A stretch of DNA of 64,000 nt from assembly GCF_000328705.1 (NCBI RefSeq), contig NC_019673.1, positions 5,270,001 to 5,334,000 of the forward strand, in the 5' to 3' direction. The position numbers were made by a program, and so were the translations under genes. The DNA is from Saccharothrix espanaensis DSM 44229. GTDB taxonomy: Bacteria; Actinomycetota; Actinomycetes; Mycobacteriales; Pseudonocardiaceae. This document shows positions 41,914 to 49,709 of the stretch, in pieces; the stretch's first letter is position 1, and each line of letters starts with the position of its first letter. The notes under the pieces are model-generated. The model searched no databases. It saw only the letters and a program-made list of their open reading frames with translations, and had not been told where the DNA came from.

Positions 41914-42534
41914 ATGCTGACCATGGCAGCGGCAACGCTCTTGGTCCTATCAACGGTGGTTCCCGCCGGCAGTGCCGACGATCCCGACGTGCCCGACACC
42001 CCGGGGCGGGTCGAGGTGGTGGCCGTCAACGGATCGGGTTGTCCCTCGGGCACGGCCGAGGCATCCGAGCACGGCGGGACCTTCAGCGTCACCTACGACG
42101 CCTTCGTCGCCCGCGCCGGCGGCGGCGCGGATCCGGTCGACGCCCGGAAGAACTGCCACCTCGGCATCCGGGCCGACCTGCCGCCGGGCTACACCTACGG
42201 CCTGGCCCGGACGTCCTACACGGGCTACGCCCACCTCGAAGCGGGAGCGACCGCGCTCAACCAGATCAGCTTCTACTTCCAGGGCTCGACCGCGAGCACC
42301 ACGCTGGGCTTCCCCTACCGCGGCCCGATGTCAGAGCAGTGGCGGTCGGTCTACCGGCCGGCGGAGGGCGAGATCGACTACTCCCCCTGCGGTGACGCCC
42401 GGATCCTCAACATCAACGCGGAACTGCGGGTGGACCCCGGCAGCAGCAACCCGTCCCTGCGCAGCTACATCCGGGCGGAGTCCAGCCAGGGCTCGATCCG
42501 GGCGAGGCACGAGTTCGTCGTCAAACCCTGCTGA
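41914..42534 (+). CDS. DUF4360 domain secreted protein
   Basis: 206 residues from ATG 41914, with AGAGAGG upstream. A signal peptide (MAAATLLVLSTVVPAGSA) precedes a domain with NGSGCPSGTAEA near the start, NCHLGIRADLPPGYTYGLA in the middle and a C-terminal segment ending VVKPC. This is the pattern of DUF4360, a family of small secreted proteins in fungi and actinomycetes with no known activity. Six conserved Cys may form disulfides. A long hairpin terminator follows. Confidence 0.8.
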   Translation: MLTMAAATLLVLSTVVPAGSADDPDVPDTPGRVEVVAVNGSGCPSGTAEASEHGGTFSVTYDAFVARAGGGADPVDARKNCHLGIRADLPPGYTYGLARTSYTGYAHLEAGATALNQISFYFQGSTASTTLGFPYRGPMSEQWRSVYRPAEGEIDYSPCGDARILNINAELRVDPGSSNPSLRSYIRAESSQGSIRARHEFVVKPC

Positions 42535-42618
42535 TCGGCGAGGATTCCGGACAACCGGACCGCAACCCGGCAGCAAGATCCACAGAGGACCACCGGTCAC
42601 GGCACCCCGGTGCCACGG

Positions 42619-42663
42619 GTGACCAGGCCCGGACCTCCGAAGCGGAGGTCCGGGCCTGGTCAC
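42619..42663. terminator. Long hairpin terminator, 20-bp arms
   Basis: Perfect inverted arms of 20 bp (42619-42638 and 42644-42663) with a GAAGC loop lie about 85 bp after the DUF4360 stop. They isolate the secreted-protein region from BGC2. Confidence 0.88.
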
Positions 42664-42759
42664 GCCCGGCCGTGCCGGCACGGTCCGGGGCCGGGGTCGG
42701 GTGGAATCGCTTCGTCGCTCCGACGCCCGTCCGGCGGGTTCCCGCCCTAGGGTGGGAGG

Positions 42760-43842
42760 ATGGGGATTGCCTGGAGCAGAACGGTTCTGGCCGACGAGCG
42801 GCGGCTGTCCGCCGCGGAGCTGGCGCGGCGGGTGGCCGCGCCCGGGTTCGGCGAGGTGACGACCGAGCACGTGGTGTCGTGCCGGTGGTCGGCGGAACGG
42901 GAGTGGCACGACGCCGAGGTGCTGCCCTACCAACCGGTTCCGATGGACCCGGCGATGGCGGGCCTGCACTACGGGCAGGTCGTGTTCGAGGGGCTCAAGG
43001 CGTACCGGCAGCCGGACGGGGCGGTGGCCGCGTTCCGGGCGGTCGAGCACGCCGAGCGGTTCCGGCGGTCGGCGGCCCGGCTGGCGATGCCCGAACCGCC
43101 GGTGGAGCTGTTCCTGGAGTCCTTGGCCGAACTCGTGGCCGCGGATCGGCGCTGGGTGCCCGCCGACGACAGCCAGAGCCTCTACCTGCGGCCGGTCCTG
43201 TACGGCACGGACGCGTCGCTGGCGTTGCGGCCCGCCGCCGGCTACCGGCTGCTGGTGCTGGCCCTGGTGGTCGAGAACTTCTTCGGCACCGACGCGCCGC
43301 CGGTGTCGGTGTGGGCGGGCAGCCGGTACGCGCGGGCCTCGGTCGGCGGGACCGGCGAGGCCAAGTGCGCGGGCAACTACGCCGGCGCGTTCGCCGCCCA
43401 GGTGGAGGCCGCCGAGCACGGCTGCCGGCAGGTGGTGTGGCTCGACGCCGCCGAACACCGGTGGGTCGAGGAGATGGGCGCGATGAACATCTTCTTCTGC
43501 TACGGCGACCGTCTGGTGACGCCGCCGCTGTCGGGCACGCTGCTGCCCGGCATCACCCGCGCGTCGGTGCTCGCGCTCGCCGCCGACCTCGGGCTGACCG
43601 TCGAGGAGAGGCGGGTGTCGCTGGCGGACTGGCGGGCCGACGCCACGTCCGGCGCGATGACCGAGGCGTTCGCCTGCGGCACCGCGGCCGTCGTGACGCC
43701 GATCGGGCGGGTGGTCGAGCGGGACGGCGGGTTCGCCGTGGGCACCGGGCCGGTGGCGGGCCGACTGCTGGCCGCGCTGACCGACGTGCAGCGCGGCCGA
43801 GTCGAGGACGTGCGGGGCTGGCGGTACCGGCTCGCCGAGTGA
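42760..43842 (+). CDS. ilvE: Branched-chain amino acid aminotransferase
   Basis: 360 residues from ATG 42760, with GGGTGGGAGG directly upstream. This is a fold-type IV PLP enzyme: the Schiff-base Lys sits in GTGEAKCAGNYAG, with LHYGQVVFEGLKAYR near the start, YLRPVLYG for substrate contact and the phosphate-cup region GTLLPGITRASVL. It interconverts Leu/Ile/Val with their 2-oxo acids. It converges on the end of BGC2 with a 32-bp gap. As the genome will have a housekeeping ilvE elsewhere, this copy may supply or deaminate an aliphatic building block for BGC2 (inference). Confidence 0.9.
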   Translation: MGIAWSRTVLADERRLSAAELARRVAAPGFGEVTTEHVVSCRWSAEREWHDAEVLPYQPVPMDPAMAGLHYGQVVFEGLKAYRQPDGAVAAFRAVEHAERFRRSAARLAMPEPPVELFLESLAELVAADRRWVPADDSQSLYLRPVLYGTDASLALRPAAGYRLLVLALVVENFFGTDAPPVSVWAGSRYARASVGGTGEAKCAGNYAGAFAAQVEAAEHGCRQVVWLDAAEHRWVEEMGAMNIFFCYGDRLVTPPLSGTLLPGITRASVLALAADLGLTVEERRVSLADWRADATSGAMTEAFACGTAAVVTPIGRVVERDGGFAVGTGPVAGRLLAALTDVQRGRVEDVRGWRYRLAE

Positions 43843-43859
43843 CCGGATGACCCGGTCAC
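43839..43859. terminator. Short inverted repeat between convergent genes
   Basis: GTGACCGG (43839-43846) and CCGGTCAC (43852-43859) with a 5-base spacer overlap the aminotransferase stop and precede the end of BGC2. They could serve as a weak bidirectional terminator. Confidence 0.4.
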
Positions 43860-43874
43860 CGGGTGGCCGCGCGG

Positions 43875-45008
43875 TCAGCTCGCCGAGGCGACCGCGCGGC
43901 CCCGGTAGACCTCGAACCGCTCGCGGATCTCCGCGGCCCGGCCCTCCGCCTCGTCCAGCCGCATCGTGCGGCACTCGTAGCCCAGCTCCGCGGTCAGCAC
44001 CGCCATGGACGACGGTTCGAAGTGGGTGGTGCCGTCGGCGTCGATGGCGTCGATGCCGTCGTGCACCTGCCCGCTGAGGTTGACCGCGACGGCCTCCTCC
44101 AGCGACACGCTGTCCGGCAGCGCCGTCCGGATGCGTCCGCCCTCGATCGCGACCGGGTAGCCGCCCACCAGCCCGCCCGGTCCGGGCGCGTGCACCAGGG
44201 CGTCGCGGCGGTCGGCCAGCGGGACCAGCACGCTGAGCGCGGACGCGGCGGTCATCGCCTGGCCCGGCATCCCGCCGGTCCGCCGGTACTCCAGCGGCAG
44301 GCGCTTGAGCAGCGACGCGGTGTCCACCCGGTCGGTGAGGTCCTGCCCGCCGTGGCCGATGGTCAGCGCCATCCCGGCCCGGCCCGGGTCGCCCGCGCGG
44401 GAGAGCCGGTGCGACACGTAGTGGTGGGCCACCAGCCGCACGTCGACCTCGGGCACCGGCACGCCCAGCAGGTCGGCGGCGGCGACGCGGATGCCGGGCA
44501 CGTTGTTGGCCACGTTGCCGATGCCGACGTCCGGCGACAGGCCGACCGAGGTAAGGATCGGGTGCACGGCGTCCGGGTAGGCCGCGTTGACCACGACCGC
44601 GCTCGTGCCGGACCGCCGGACCGCCTGCATCGCCTTGTGCACGGGCACCAGGTGCATCGGCAGCCACGGCCCGTAGTTGGCCGCGCGCAGCCGCTGGAAC
44701 GACTCCCCCGGCAACGTCGTGATCACCCACCAGGACTGGAAGCTCGCCGCCAGGAACAGCACGTCCGGGTCGAACGCCGCGATGCACTCGGCGGTGCGGT
44801 CGATGTCGTTCAGGTCGGTCGTGGCGTGGTCCACCGTCGGGTGGTAGCCGCGTTGCAGCGCGCTGAACCGGCTGAGGTTCGCCGCGCGCAGCGTCGGGTC
44901 CTCCTCCCGGCCGACCAGCCGCACGTGCCGGTCGCCCGGTCCGTGCGCGAGCTCGTGGAACACCCGGCGACCGAGGTCGCCCGCACCCAGCACCATCACC
45001 TTGCTCAT
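43875..45008 (-). CDS. NAD(P)-binding Rossmann protein, unknown function (BGC2)
   Basis: 377 residues from ATG 45008, with GGGGAGAAG upstream, overlapping the HAD stop (ATGA). The N-terminus is a dinucleotide-binding fold (VMVLGAGDLGRRVFHELA). A middle stretch (FLAASFQSWWVITTL; VVNAAYPDAVHPILTS; GIGNVANNVPGIR) somewhat resembles saccharopine-dehydrogenase-like or lactate/GH4-type folds, but I cannot assign a family. It is the last gene of BGC2 and probably performs a redox step on a small substrate. The function is unknown. Confidence 0.65.
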   Translation of the reverse strand: MSKVMVLGAGDLGRRVFHELAHGPGDRHVRLVGREEDPTLRAANLSRFSALQRGYHPTVDHATTDLNDIDRTAECIAAFDPDVLFLAASFQSWWVITTLPGESFQRLRAANYGPWLPMHLVPVHKAMQAVRRSGTSAVVVNAAYPDAVHPILTSVGLSPDVGIGNVANNVPGIRVAAADLLGVPVPEVDVRLVAHHYVSHRLSRAGDPGRAGMALTIGHGGQDLTDRVDTASLLKRLPLEYRRTGGMPGQAMTAASALSVLVPLADRRDALVHAPGPGGLVGGYPVAIEGGRIRTALPDSVSLEEAVAVNLSGQVHDGIDAIDADGTTHFEPSSMAVLTAELGYECRTMRLDEAEGRAAEIRERFEVYRGRAVASAS

Positions 45009-45667
45009 GAGCTTCTCCCCCCGTGCACCAGACCCGGCAGCGCGTGCATGGACGAGAACGTCGGCACGCCCGCCCGGTGCGGCGCTCGCACCGGAACCAC
45101 GTTGAACTGCAACACCTTCATGCCGGCCGCCAGGGCGGCGTCCACCCCGACCAGGCTGTCCTCCACCACCAGGCACCGGTCGGCGGGCACGCCCTGGTCG
45201 CGGGCCGCCCACCGGAACAGCCCGGGGTCGGGCTTCCACGCGCCCGCCTCGTAGGCCGAGTACAGCCGGCCGTCGAAGTGGTCGATGATCCCGCAGTCCG
45301 AGAGCCGCTCCTTGATCAGCTCCAGCGGGCTGTTGGACGCCACGCACATCGGCACGTCGACCCGCGCCAGGGCTTCGCGCACCCCGGGCACCGGCTCCAG
45401 CGTGGAGCCGATCAGCTCGCGGCACTTGGCCCGCACGATCGGCACCGCGTCCGGCGGCGGCGGGCGGTGCGCCAGCCCCTCCAGCAGGTCGATGCACTCC
45501 TGCACCTTCTTGCCGGAGAACAACTCCTGCGCCTCGTGGTGCTCCAGGTGCACGCCCATCAGCGTGCCGAGGTAGGCCAGTGCGCCGTCCTCGGCGTCCT
45601 GGGTGTCGACCAGGACCCCGTCCAGGTCCAGGATCAGGAGGTCCACACCGTGCTCACCGGTAGTCAA
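45005..45667 (-). CDS. HAD-superfamily phosphatase (beta-phosphoglucomutase-like)
   Basis: 220 residues. The HAD nucleophile motif is LILDLDGVLVDTQ (DxDG), motif II is VASNS, the Lys region is AWKPDPGLF, and motif III is VVEDSLVGVDAA. A cap domain lies between. TTG 45667, preceded by GAGGAGG inside the ATP-grasp gene, is the most likely start, giving a 14-bp overlap; a GTG seven codons later is possible. It should hydrolyse a phosphate ester. Together with the ATP-grasp gene it may process an acyl-phosphate or phosphorylated intermediate (inference). Confidence 0.75.
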   Translation of the reverse strand: MTTGEHGVDLLILDLDGVLVDTQDAEDGALAYLGTLMGVHLEHHEAQELFSGKKVQECIDLLEGLAHRPPPPDAVPIVRAKCRELIGSTLEPVPGVREALARVDVPMCVASNSPLELIKERLSDCGIIDHFDGRLYSAYEAGAWKPDPGLFRWAARDQGVPADRCLVVEDSLVGVDAALAAGMKVLQFNVVPVRAPHRAGVPTFSSMHALPGLVHGGRSS

Positions 45668-46853
45668 TCCAGTCCACCTCCTCGATCGCGGCGATCGTCT
45701 CCGCCAGTTGGTCGTGGTCGTCCACGCGGCCCAGCACCGACGCCGCGTGGCTGCGGGTGCCCATCCGCCAGTCGACCGACGCGCCGGGCGCGGTCAGCAC
45801 CGCGATCCGCTCGACGTTCGGGGTGCGCCGCAGCCGGGCGACACCGCGCAGGGAACGCACTTCGGTCGCCCACAGCGGCGGGATGACGACGTAGTGGAAC
45901 GCGATCGGCCCGTCGTAGCGCGGGGCCAGGTCGAAGTCCACGCCGACCGCCGAGCGCACGGCCACCGCCGCCGGGTCCGAGGTGGACGAGCGGATCGCGA
46001 GGTCGTCGACCCACGCGCCGAGCCGCCCGTTGACCTCGATGACCCGGGGCCCGGCCGCGGTGAGCTTGATCTCCACGTCCGCCATGCCCCGCCGGATGCC
46101 CAGCGCCCGCACCGCGCGGCACGCCAGGTCCTCGACCTCGCGGACCTCCTCGGGCGGCACGACGGACCGCCCGCCGTAGCCGCCGCGCTCCCGGAACGGC
46201 TCGGCCAGGGCGAACTTGCTCGTCACGAACACCGGCCGCACCTGCTCGCCGGTCGCCACGCAGTCCACGGCGATGTAGTCCGCCCACGGCCCGTCGGTCG
46301 GCCGACCGACGAGGACTTCCTCCAGCAGCACCGATTCCTCCGTGGCCAGCGCCTCGGCGGCCCACTGCCGGCACTCCTCCAACGTGTGCACGACGGTCGT
46401 GTTGCGGCTGCCCGCGCCCAGCACGGGTTTGATGATCGCGGGCACGCCGACGTGCGCCACGGCCTCGTCCACCTGGTCGACCGAGGTCAGCGTCCGGAAC
46501 CGGATCGCCTCCAGGCCGGCTTGCGCGAACCGGGCGCGCTGCCGGTCCTTGCGGGTGATGGCGTCGATGTCGGCCGCCGCGTGGTAGGGCAGGTCCAGCG
46601 CTTCGGCGAGGGCGACGGTGGGCGCGAGCTGGTGCTCGCTGAACGTCACGATCCCGTCCGGCCGGTGGGCCTTGAGGTCGGTGACCGCGTCGGCGGGCAC
46701 GACCGCGCCGACCAGCTCCAGCGTGGGCCGCATGGCCCGGCCGTGGTCGGAGTCGGCGACCGCGAACACCACCTCGCAGTCGATCTCGGCGGCGGCCTCG
46801 GCGATCCGGGTCGGCGCGAGGCTGCCGGTGTCGTAGACCACGACGAGCTTCAC
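45654..46853 (-). CDS. ATP-grasp ligase (BGC2)
   Basis: 399 residues; GTG 46853 overlaps the stop of the adenylation gene. The central ATP-grasp fold is recognisable: GVPAIIKPVLGAGSRNTTVV is the glycine-rich loop with its Lys, VLLEEVLVGR the hinge, and VEIKLTAAGPRVIEVNGRLGAW the metal-binding Glu/Asn. The N-terminal domain resembles biotin-carboxylase/carnosine-synthase-type ligases. Such enzymes join a carboxylate, via an acyl-phosphate, to an amine. In BGC2 it could form a peptide bond outside the NRPS line or activate an unusual acid (inference). Confidence 0.85.
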   Translation of the reverse strand: MKLVVVYDTGSLAPTRIAEAAAEIDCEVVFAVADSDHGRAMRPTLELVGAVVPADAVTDLKAHRPDGIVTFSEHQLAPTVALAEALDLPYHAAADIDAITRKDRQRARFAQAGLEAIRFRTLTSVDQVDEAVAHVGVPAIIKPVLGAGSRNTTVVHTLEECRQWAAEALATEESVLLEEVLVGRPTDGPWADYIAVDCVATGEQVRPVFVTSKFALAEPFRERGGYGGRSVVPPEEVREVEDLACRAVRALGIRRGMADVEIKLTAAGPRVIEVNGRLGAWVDDLAIRSSTSDPAAVAVRSAVGVDFDLAPRYDGPIAFHYVVIPPLWATEVRSLRGVARLRRTPNVERIAVLTAPGASVDWRMGTRSHAASVLGRVDDHDQLAETIAAIEEVDWIDYR

Positions 46854-48361
46854 CCGAGCACCTCCGCGAGCTTGGTGCGGTCGGTCTTGCCGTTGTCGTT
46901 GAGCGGCAGCGTGTCCAGGTGCCGGACCCGGTCGGGCACCATGTGGGCCGGCACCTGCGCGCGCAGCCACAGGTCGAGGTCGGGGCCGGGCAGCGGGGTG
47001 CCGGTGTACCCGGCCCACAGCCGGGTCTCGCCGGCCTCGGTGACCGCGACGACGCCGGCCGCGACGATGTCGGGGTGCCGGTACAGCGCGGCCTCGACCT
47101 CGCCCAGCTCGACCCGGTGGCCCATGATCTTCACCTGGTGGTCGAGCCGGCCCCGGTGCACCATCTCCGTGCCCTCCCAGCGGATCCGGTCGCCGGTGCG
47201 GTACCAGAGGTCGCGGGTCGGCGGGCTGGTGCCGTCGTGGGGGACGGCGACCGAGCCTTCCTCGTAGCGCACGAACCGGCCGGCGTTCTCCCTCGGGTCC
47301 AGGTAGCCGTCGAACCGCTGCGGCCCGCGCAGGCAGAGTTCGCCGTCCTGGGCCGGCCGGCCGTCCTCGCCGAGCACCACGCCCTCCGACATCGGGTACA
47401 TCCGCCCGATGGGGACGGTCGCGCCGCGCGCCCAGGCGTCCCGGTCGGCGAAGGGCACCTCGTACTCGGTGCAGGTGATGGTCACCTCGGTCGGCCCGTA
47501 CAGGTTGTGGAACCTGCTCCGGGGCGCAACCTCGTGCCACATGTCGGCGTCCTGCACGGTCACCGGTTCCGCGCCGAACAGGCTGTGCCGCAACGTGGTG
47601 GCCTGCCCGCGGGGCAGGTTGCCGACCTGCTCGGCGACCCTGATCACCGACGGCACCGAGAACCAGTGCGTCAACCGGTTGCGCACGATGAAGTCGACCG
47701 GCCGGTAGAGGTCTTCCTTGTCGGGCACCACGAGCGTGGCGCCCGCGCCCCACGTGACGAACATGTCGAACGTCGAGGCGTCGAAGGTCAGGCCGAACAC
47801 CTGGGACAGCCGGGAGTCCTCGTCGACCTCGTAGCGGCCGATGTTGTAGCCGACGTACGGGGCGATGCCGCGCTGGAGGATCGGCACGCCCTTGGGCTGC
47901 CCGGTCGAGCCGGAGGTGAACAGCACGTAGGCTTCCAGCTCCGGATCGGCCGGCACGTCGGGCAGCGCGCCGTCGCCGGTGGCGTCCAACCCGATCACGG
48001 TGGGCCGGAACCTCTTGGGCAGCGCGGCGAACACGTCCGCGCCGGGGTCGACCAGCGCGATCGTCACGCCGGCGCGCTGGGCGATGTCGAGGTTGCGGTC
48101 CCGCGGGTACTCGGGGTTGAGCGGCAGCACGCCCGCGCCGACCCGCTGGATCGCCAGCCACCCCGCGTAGGCGGTGAACTTCTTGGTGGACACCAGGGCG
48201 ATCCGGGTCGGCGTCGGCCCCGGCACCGCCGTGATGGCCTTGGCCAGCGCGAGCGCCCGCTCCTCCAGCTCCGCGTAGGTCCACCGCCGGGACCCGATCT
48301 CCAGCGCGGTCCGGTCGGGGAACTTCCGCGCCGCCGCGTCGAACCACTCGTAGAGCGTCAC
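46850..48361 (-). CDS. Stand-alone adenylation enzyme (A domain)
   Basis: 503 residues; GTG 48361 overlaps the DpgC-like stop. Core motifs are intact: A3 LFTSGSTGQPKG, A5 NLYGPTE, A7 YRTGD, A8 GRLDHQVKIMGHRVELGEVE, A10 Lys in NDNGKTDR. No carrier or condensation domain is attached. My reading of the pocket is D-A-F-F-L-G-L-I-T, resembling codes for branched aliphatic amino acids. I infer it charges a carrier in trans, most likely the C-A-PCP protein two genes upstream whose own A domain is degenerate. The nearby aminotransferase could make its substrate. Confidence 0.88.
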   Translation of the reverse strand: MTLYEWFDAAARKFPDRTALEIGSRRWTYAELEERALALAKAITAVPGPTPTRIALVSTKKFTAYAGWLAIQRVGAGVLPLNPEYPRDRNLDIAQRAGVTIALVDPGADVFAALPKRFRPTVIGLDATGDGALPDVPADPELEAYVLFTSGSTGQPKGVPILQRGIAPYVGYNIGRYEVDEDSRLSQVFGLTFDASTFDMFVTWGAGATLVVPDKEDLYRPVDFIVRNRLTHWFSVPSVIRVAEQVGNLPRGQATTLRHSLFGAEPVTVQDADMWHEVAPRSRFHNLYGPTEVTITCTEYEVPFADRDAWARGATVPIGRMYPMSEGVVLGEDGRPAQDGELCLRGPQRFDGYLDPRENAGRFVRYEEGSVAVPHDGTSPPTRDLWYRTGDRIRWEGTEMVHRGRLDHQVKIMGHRVELGEVEAALYRHPDIVAAGVVAVTEAGETRLWAGYTGTPLPGPDLDLWLRAQVPAHMVPDRVRHLDTLPLNDNGKTDRTKLAEVLG

Positions 48362-49698
48362 CGCTTCCCCCCGGGGTGTCGGCCGACCCAGGTGCGTTCG
48401 AGGTTCGCCACCAGGTCGGGGCTGTGCAGCAGGCGGGCCTGCTCCAAGGCGTACCAGGACATGTACTCGCGGAAGCGGCCTTCCGGCTCCTCGAAGCGGC
48501 GCAGCATCCGCCGGTTGGCCAGTACCGCCGGGTCGGCCAGCGCGTCGGCGGCGGCCGTGGTGCGGGCGGCCAGCTCCCCCGCGTCCACGACCTCGTCGCA
48601 CAGCGCGGCGGCTTCCGGCGTGCCGGCGTCCACCCGCCGGTCGCGGAAGATCATCTGCCGGGCCAGCCGCGGCCCGGACGCGCCGGGCAGCCGCAGGTTC
48701 GCCGCGCCGGGGATGATCCCCTCGCGCAGCGCGGGCAGCGTGAAGTACGCGCCCCGCTCGGCGATCACGTGGTCGAAGACCAGCAGGAGCTGCGCGCCGC
48801 CGCCGATGGCGAACGAGTCCACCACCGCGATCCACGGCTTCTCCACCGGGTCGGTCAGCCAGTCGTCCCGGTCGGTGACCAGGCCGCGGACGATCTTGTT
48901 GATGTAGCCCAGCTCCCGGCTCAGGAAGAAGTCCAGCAGGGAGATCTCGCCCTGGTAGAGCCGGGTGAGGTTGATGCCCGCGCCGAACACCCGGCGGCCC
49001 CGGTAGCGCGGGTGCTCCATCGTGCCGCCGCGCAGCACGCCGACGGCGGTGGCGTCGTCGAGCAGCACCAGGTCGACCGCGATCTCCAGCGCGGCCACGA
49101 CGATGTCGTCCTCCGCGTTGAGGAACGGCAGGTTCTTCAGGTCGATCTCGGACACGCCGGCCACCCGCCGCACGGTGACCACGCCGAGGTCGGCGAACCC
49201 GGTGGAGCGGAAGGCGGGCAGCGCCACCATCGCCTGCGGCGTCGGCCGGCGCATCGCCTCGGTGAGCAGGTCGCCCGCGGTCGCGTCGCGCAGCAGGCCC
49301 CAGAAGAAGATCCCGAGGTCGACCTCGCGGCCCTCCTTGTCCGCCTGGGGCAGCACGCGTTCCCGCTCCTGCTGCGCCTTGGTCGGCACCAGGCCCGGCC
49401 ACAGCTCGGTGGCCTGGTCGACCAGGTCGTGCAGGCGCAGCGGGGCGCGACCGCCGTCGGTCAGCTCGCCGTGCACCCGCTCGGCGTGCTGCTCGATGAA
49501 CCTCCGGCGCACCAGGCGCGCGGCGTTGGTCACGGTGTGCGCGGCGCGCCGCTGCTCCGGGTCGCGCTCCGCCTTGGGCGGCAGCGCGGCCAGTTCGTCC
49601 TCCATCCGGGACAGGAAGGCCGCTGCGGCCGTGCCGTCCCGGTCGAAGCCACGACCGAGCGCGGGCGTGTCGTCGATTAGCACTGTCGGATCCCCCAT
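48358..49698 (-). CDS. DpgC-like cofactor-free dioxygenase (crotonase fold)
   Basis: 446 residues from ATG 49698, the length of DpgC (about 440) rather than of ordinary enoyl-CoA hydratases. An alpha-helical N-terminal half (RRRFIEQHAERVHGELTDG, PGLVPTKAQQ) is followed by a crotonase core: YRGRRVFGAGINLTRLY and FAIGGGAQLLLVFDHVIAE form the oxyanion holes. These match DpgC, which oxidises 3,5-dihydroxyphenylacetyl-CoA with O2 and no cofactor in glycopeptide pathways. No dpgA, dpgB or dpgD is seen here, so its substrate is probably a different thioester. It lies between the two trans-loading partners of BGC2. Confidence 0.82.
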   Translation of the reverse strand: MGDPTVLIDDTPALGRGFDRDGTAAAAFLSRMEDELAALPPKAERDPEQRRAAHTVTNAARLVRRRFIEQHAERVHGELTDGGRAPLRLHDLVDQATELWPGLVPTKAQQERERVLPQADKEGREVDLGIFFWGLLRDATAGDLLTEAMRRPTPQAMVALPAFRSTGFADLGVVTVRRVAGVSEIDLKNLPFLNAEDDIVVAALEIAVDLVLLDDATAVGVLRGGTMEHPRYRGRRVFGAGINLTRLYQGEISLLDFFLSRELGYINKIVRGLVTDRDDWLTDPVEKPWIAVVDSFAIGGGAQLLLVFDHVIAERGAYFTLPALREGIIPGAANLRLPGASGPRLARQMIFRDRRVDAGTPEAAALCDEVVDAGELAARTTAAADALADPAVLANRRMLRRFEEPEGRFREYMSWYALEQARLLHSPDLVANLERTWVGRHPGGKR

Positions 49699-49709
49699 GT
49701 GCTCCGGCG

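Noticed and set aside
42760-43842. Aminotransferase as a certain member of BGC2
   Set aside because: It is on the opposite strand with its own ribosome site and an inverted repeat between. Membership is only an inference from adjacency and the aliphatic-type A code.
48358-49698. Ordinary enoyl-CoA hydratase/isomerase
   Set aside because: The length of 446 residues, the helical N-terminal half and sequence blocks around the oxyanion holes fit DpgC much better than hydratases of about 260 residues.
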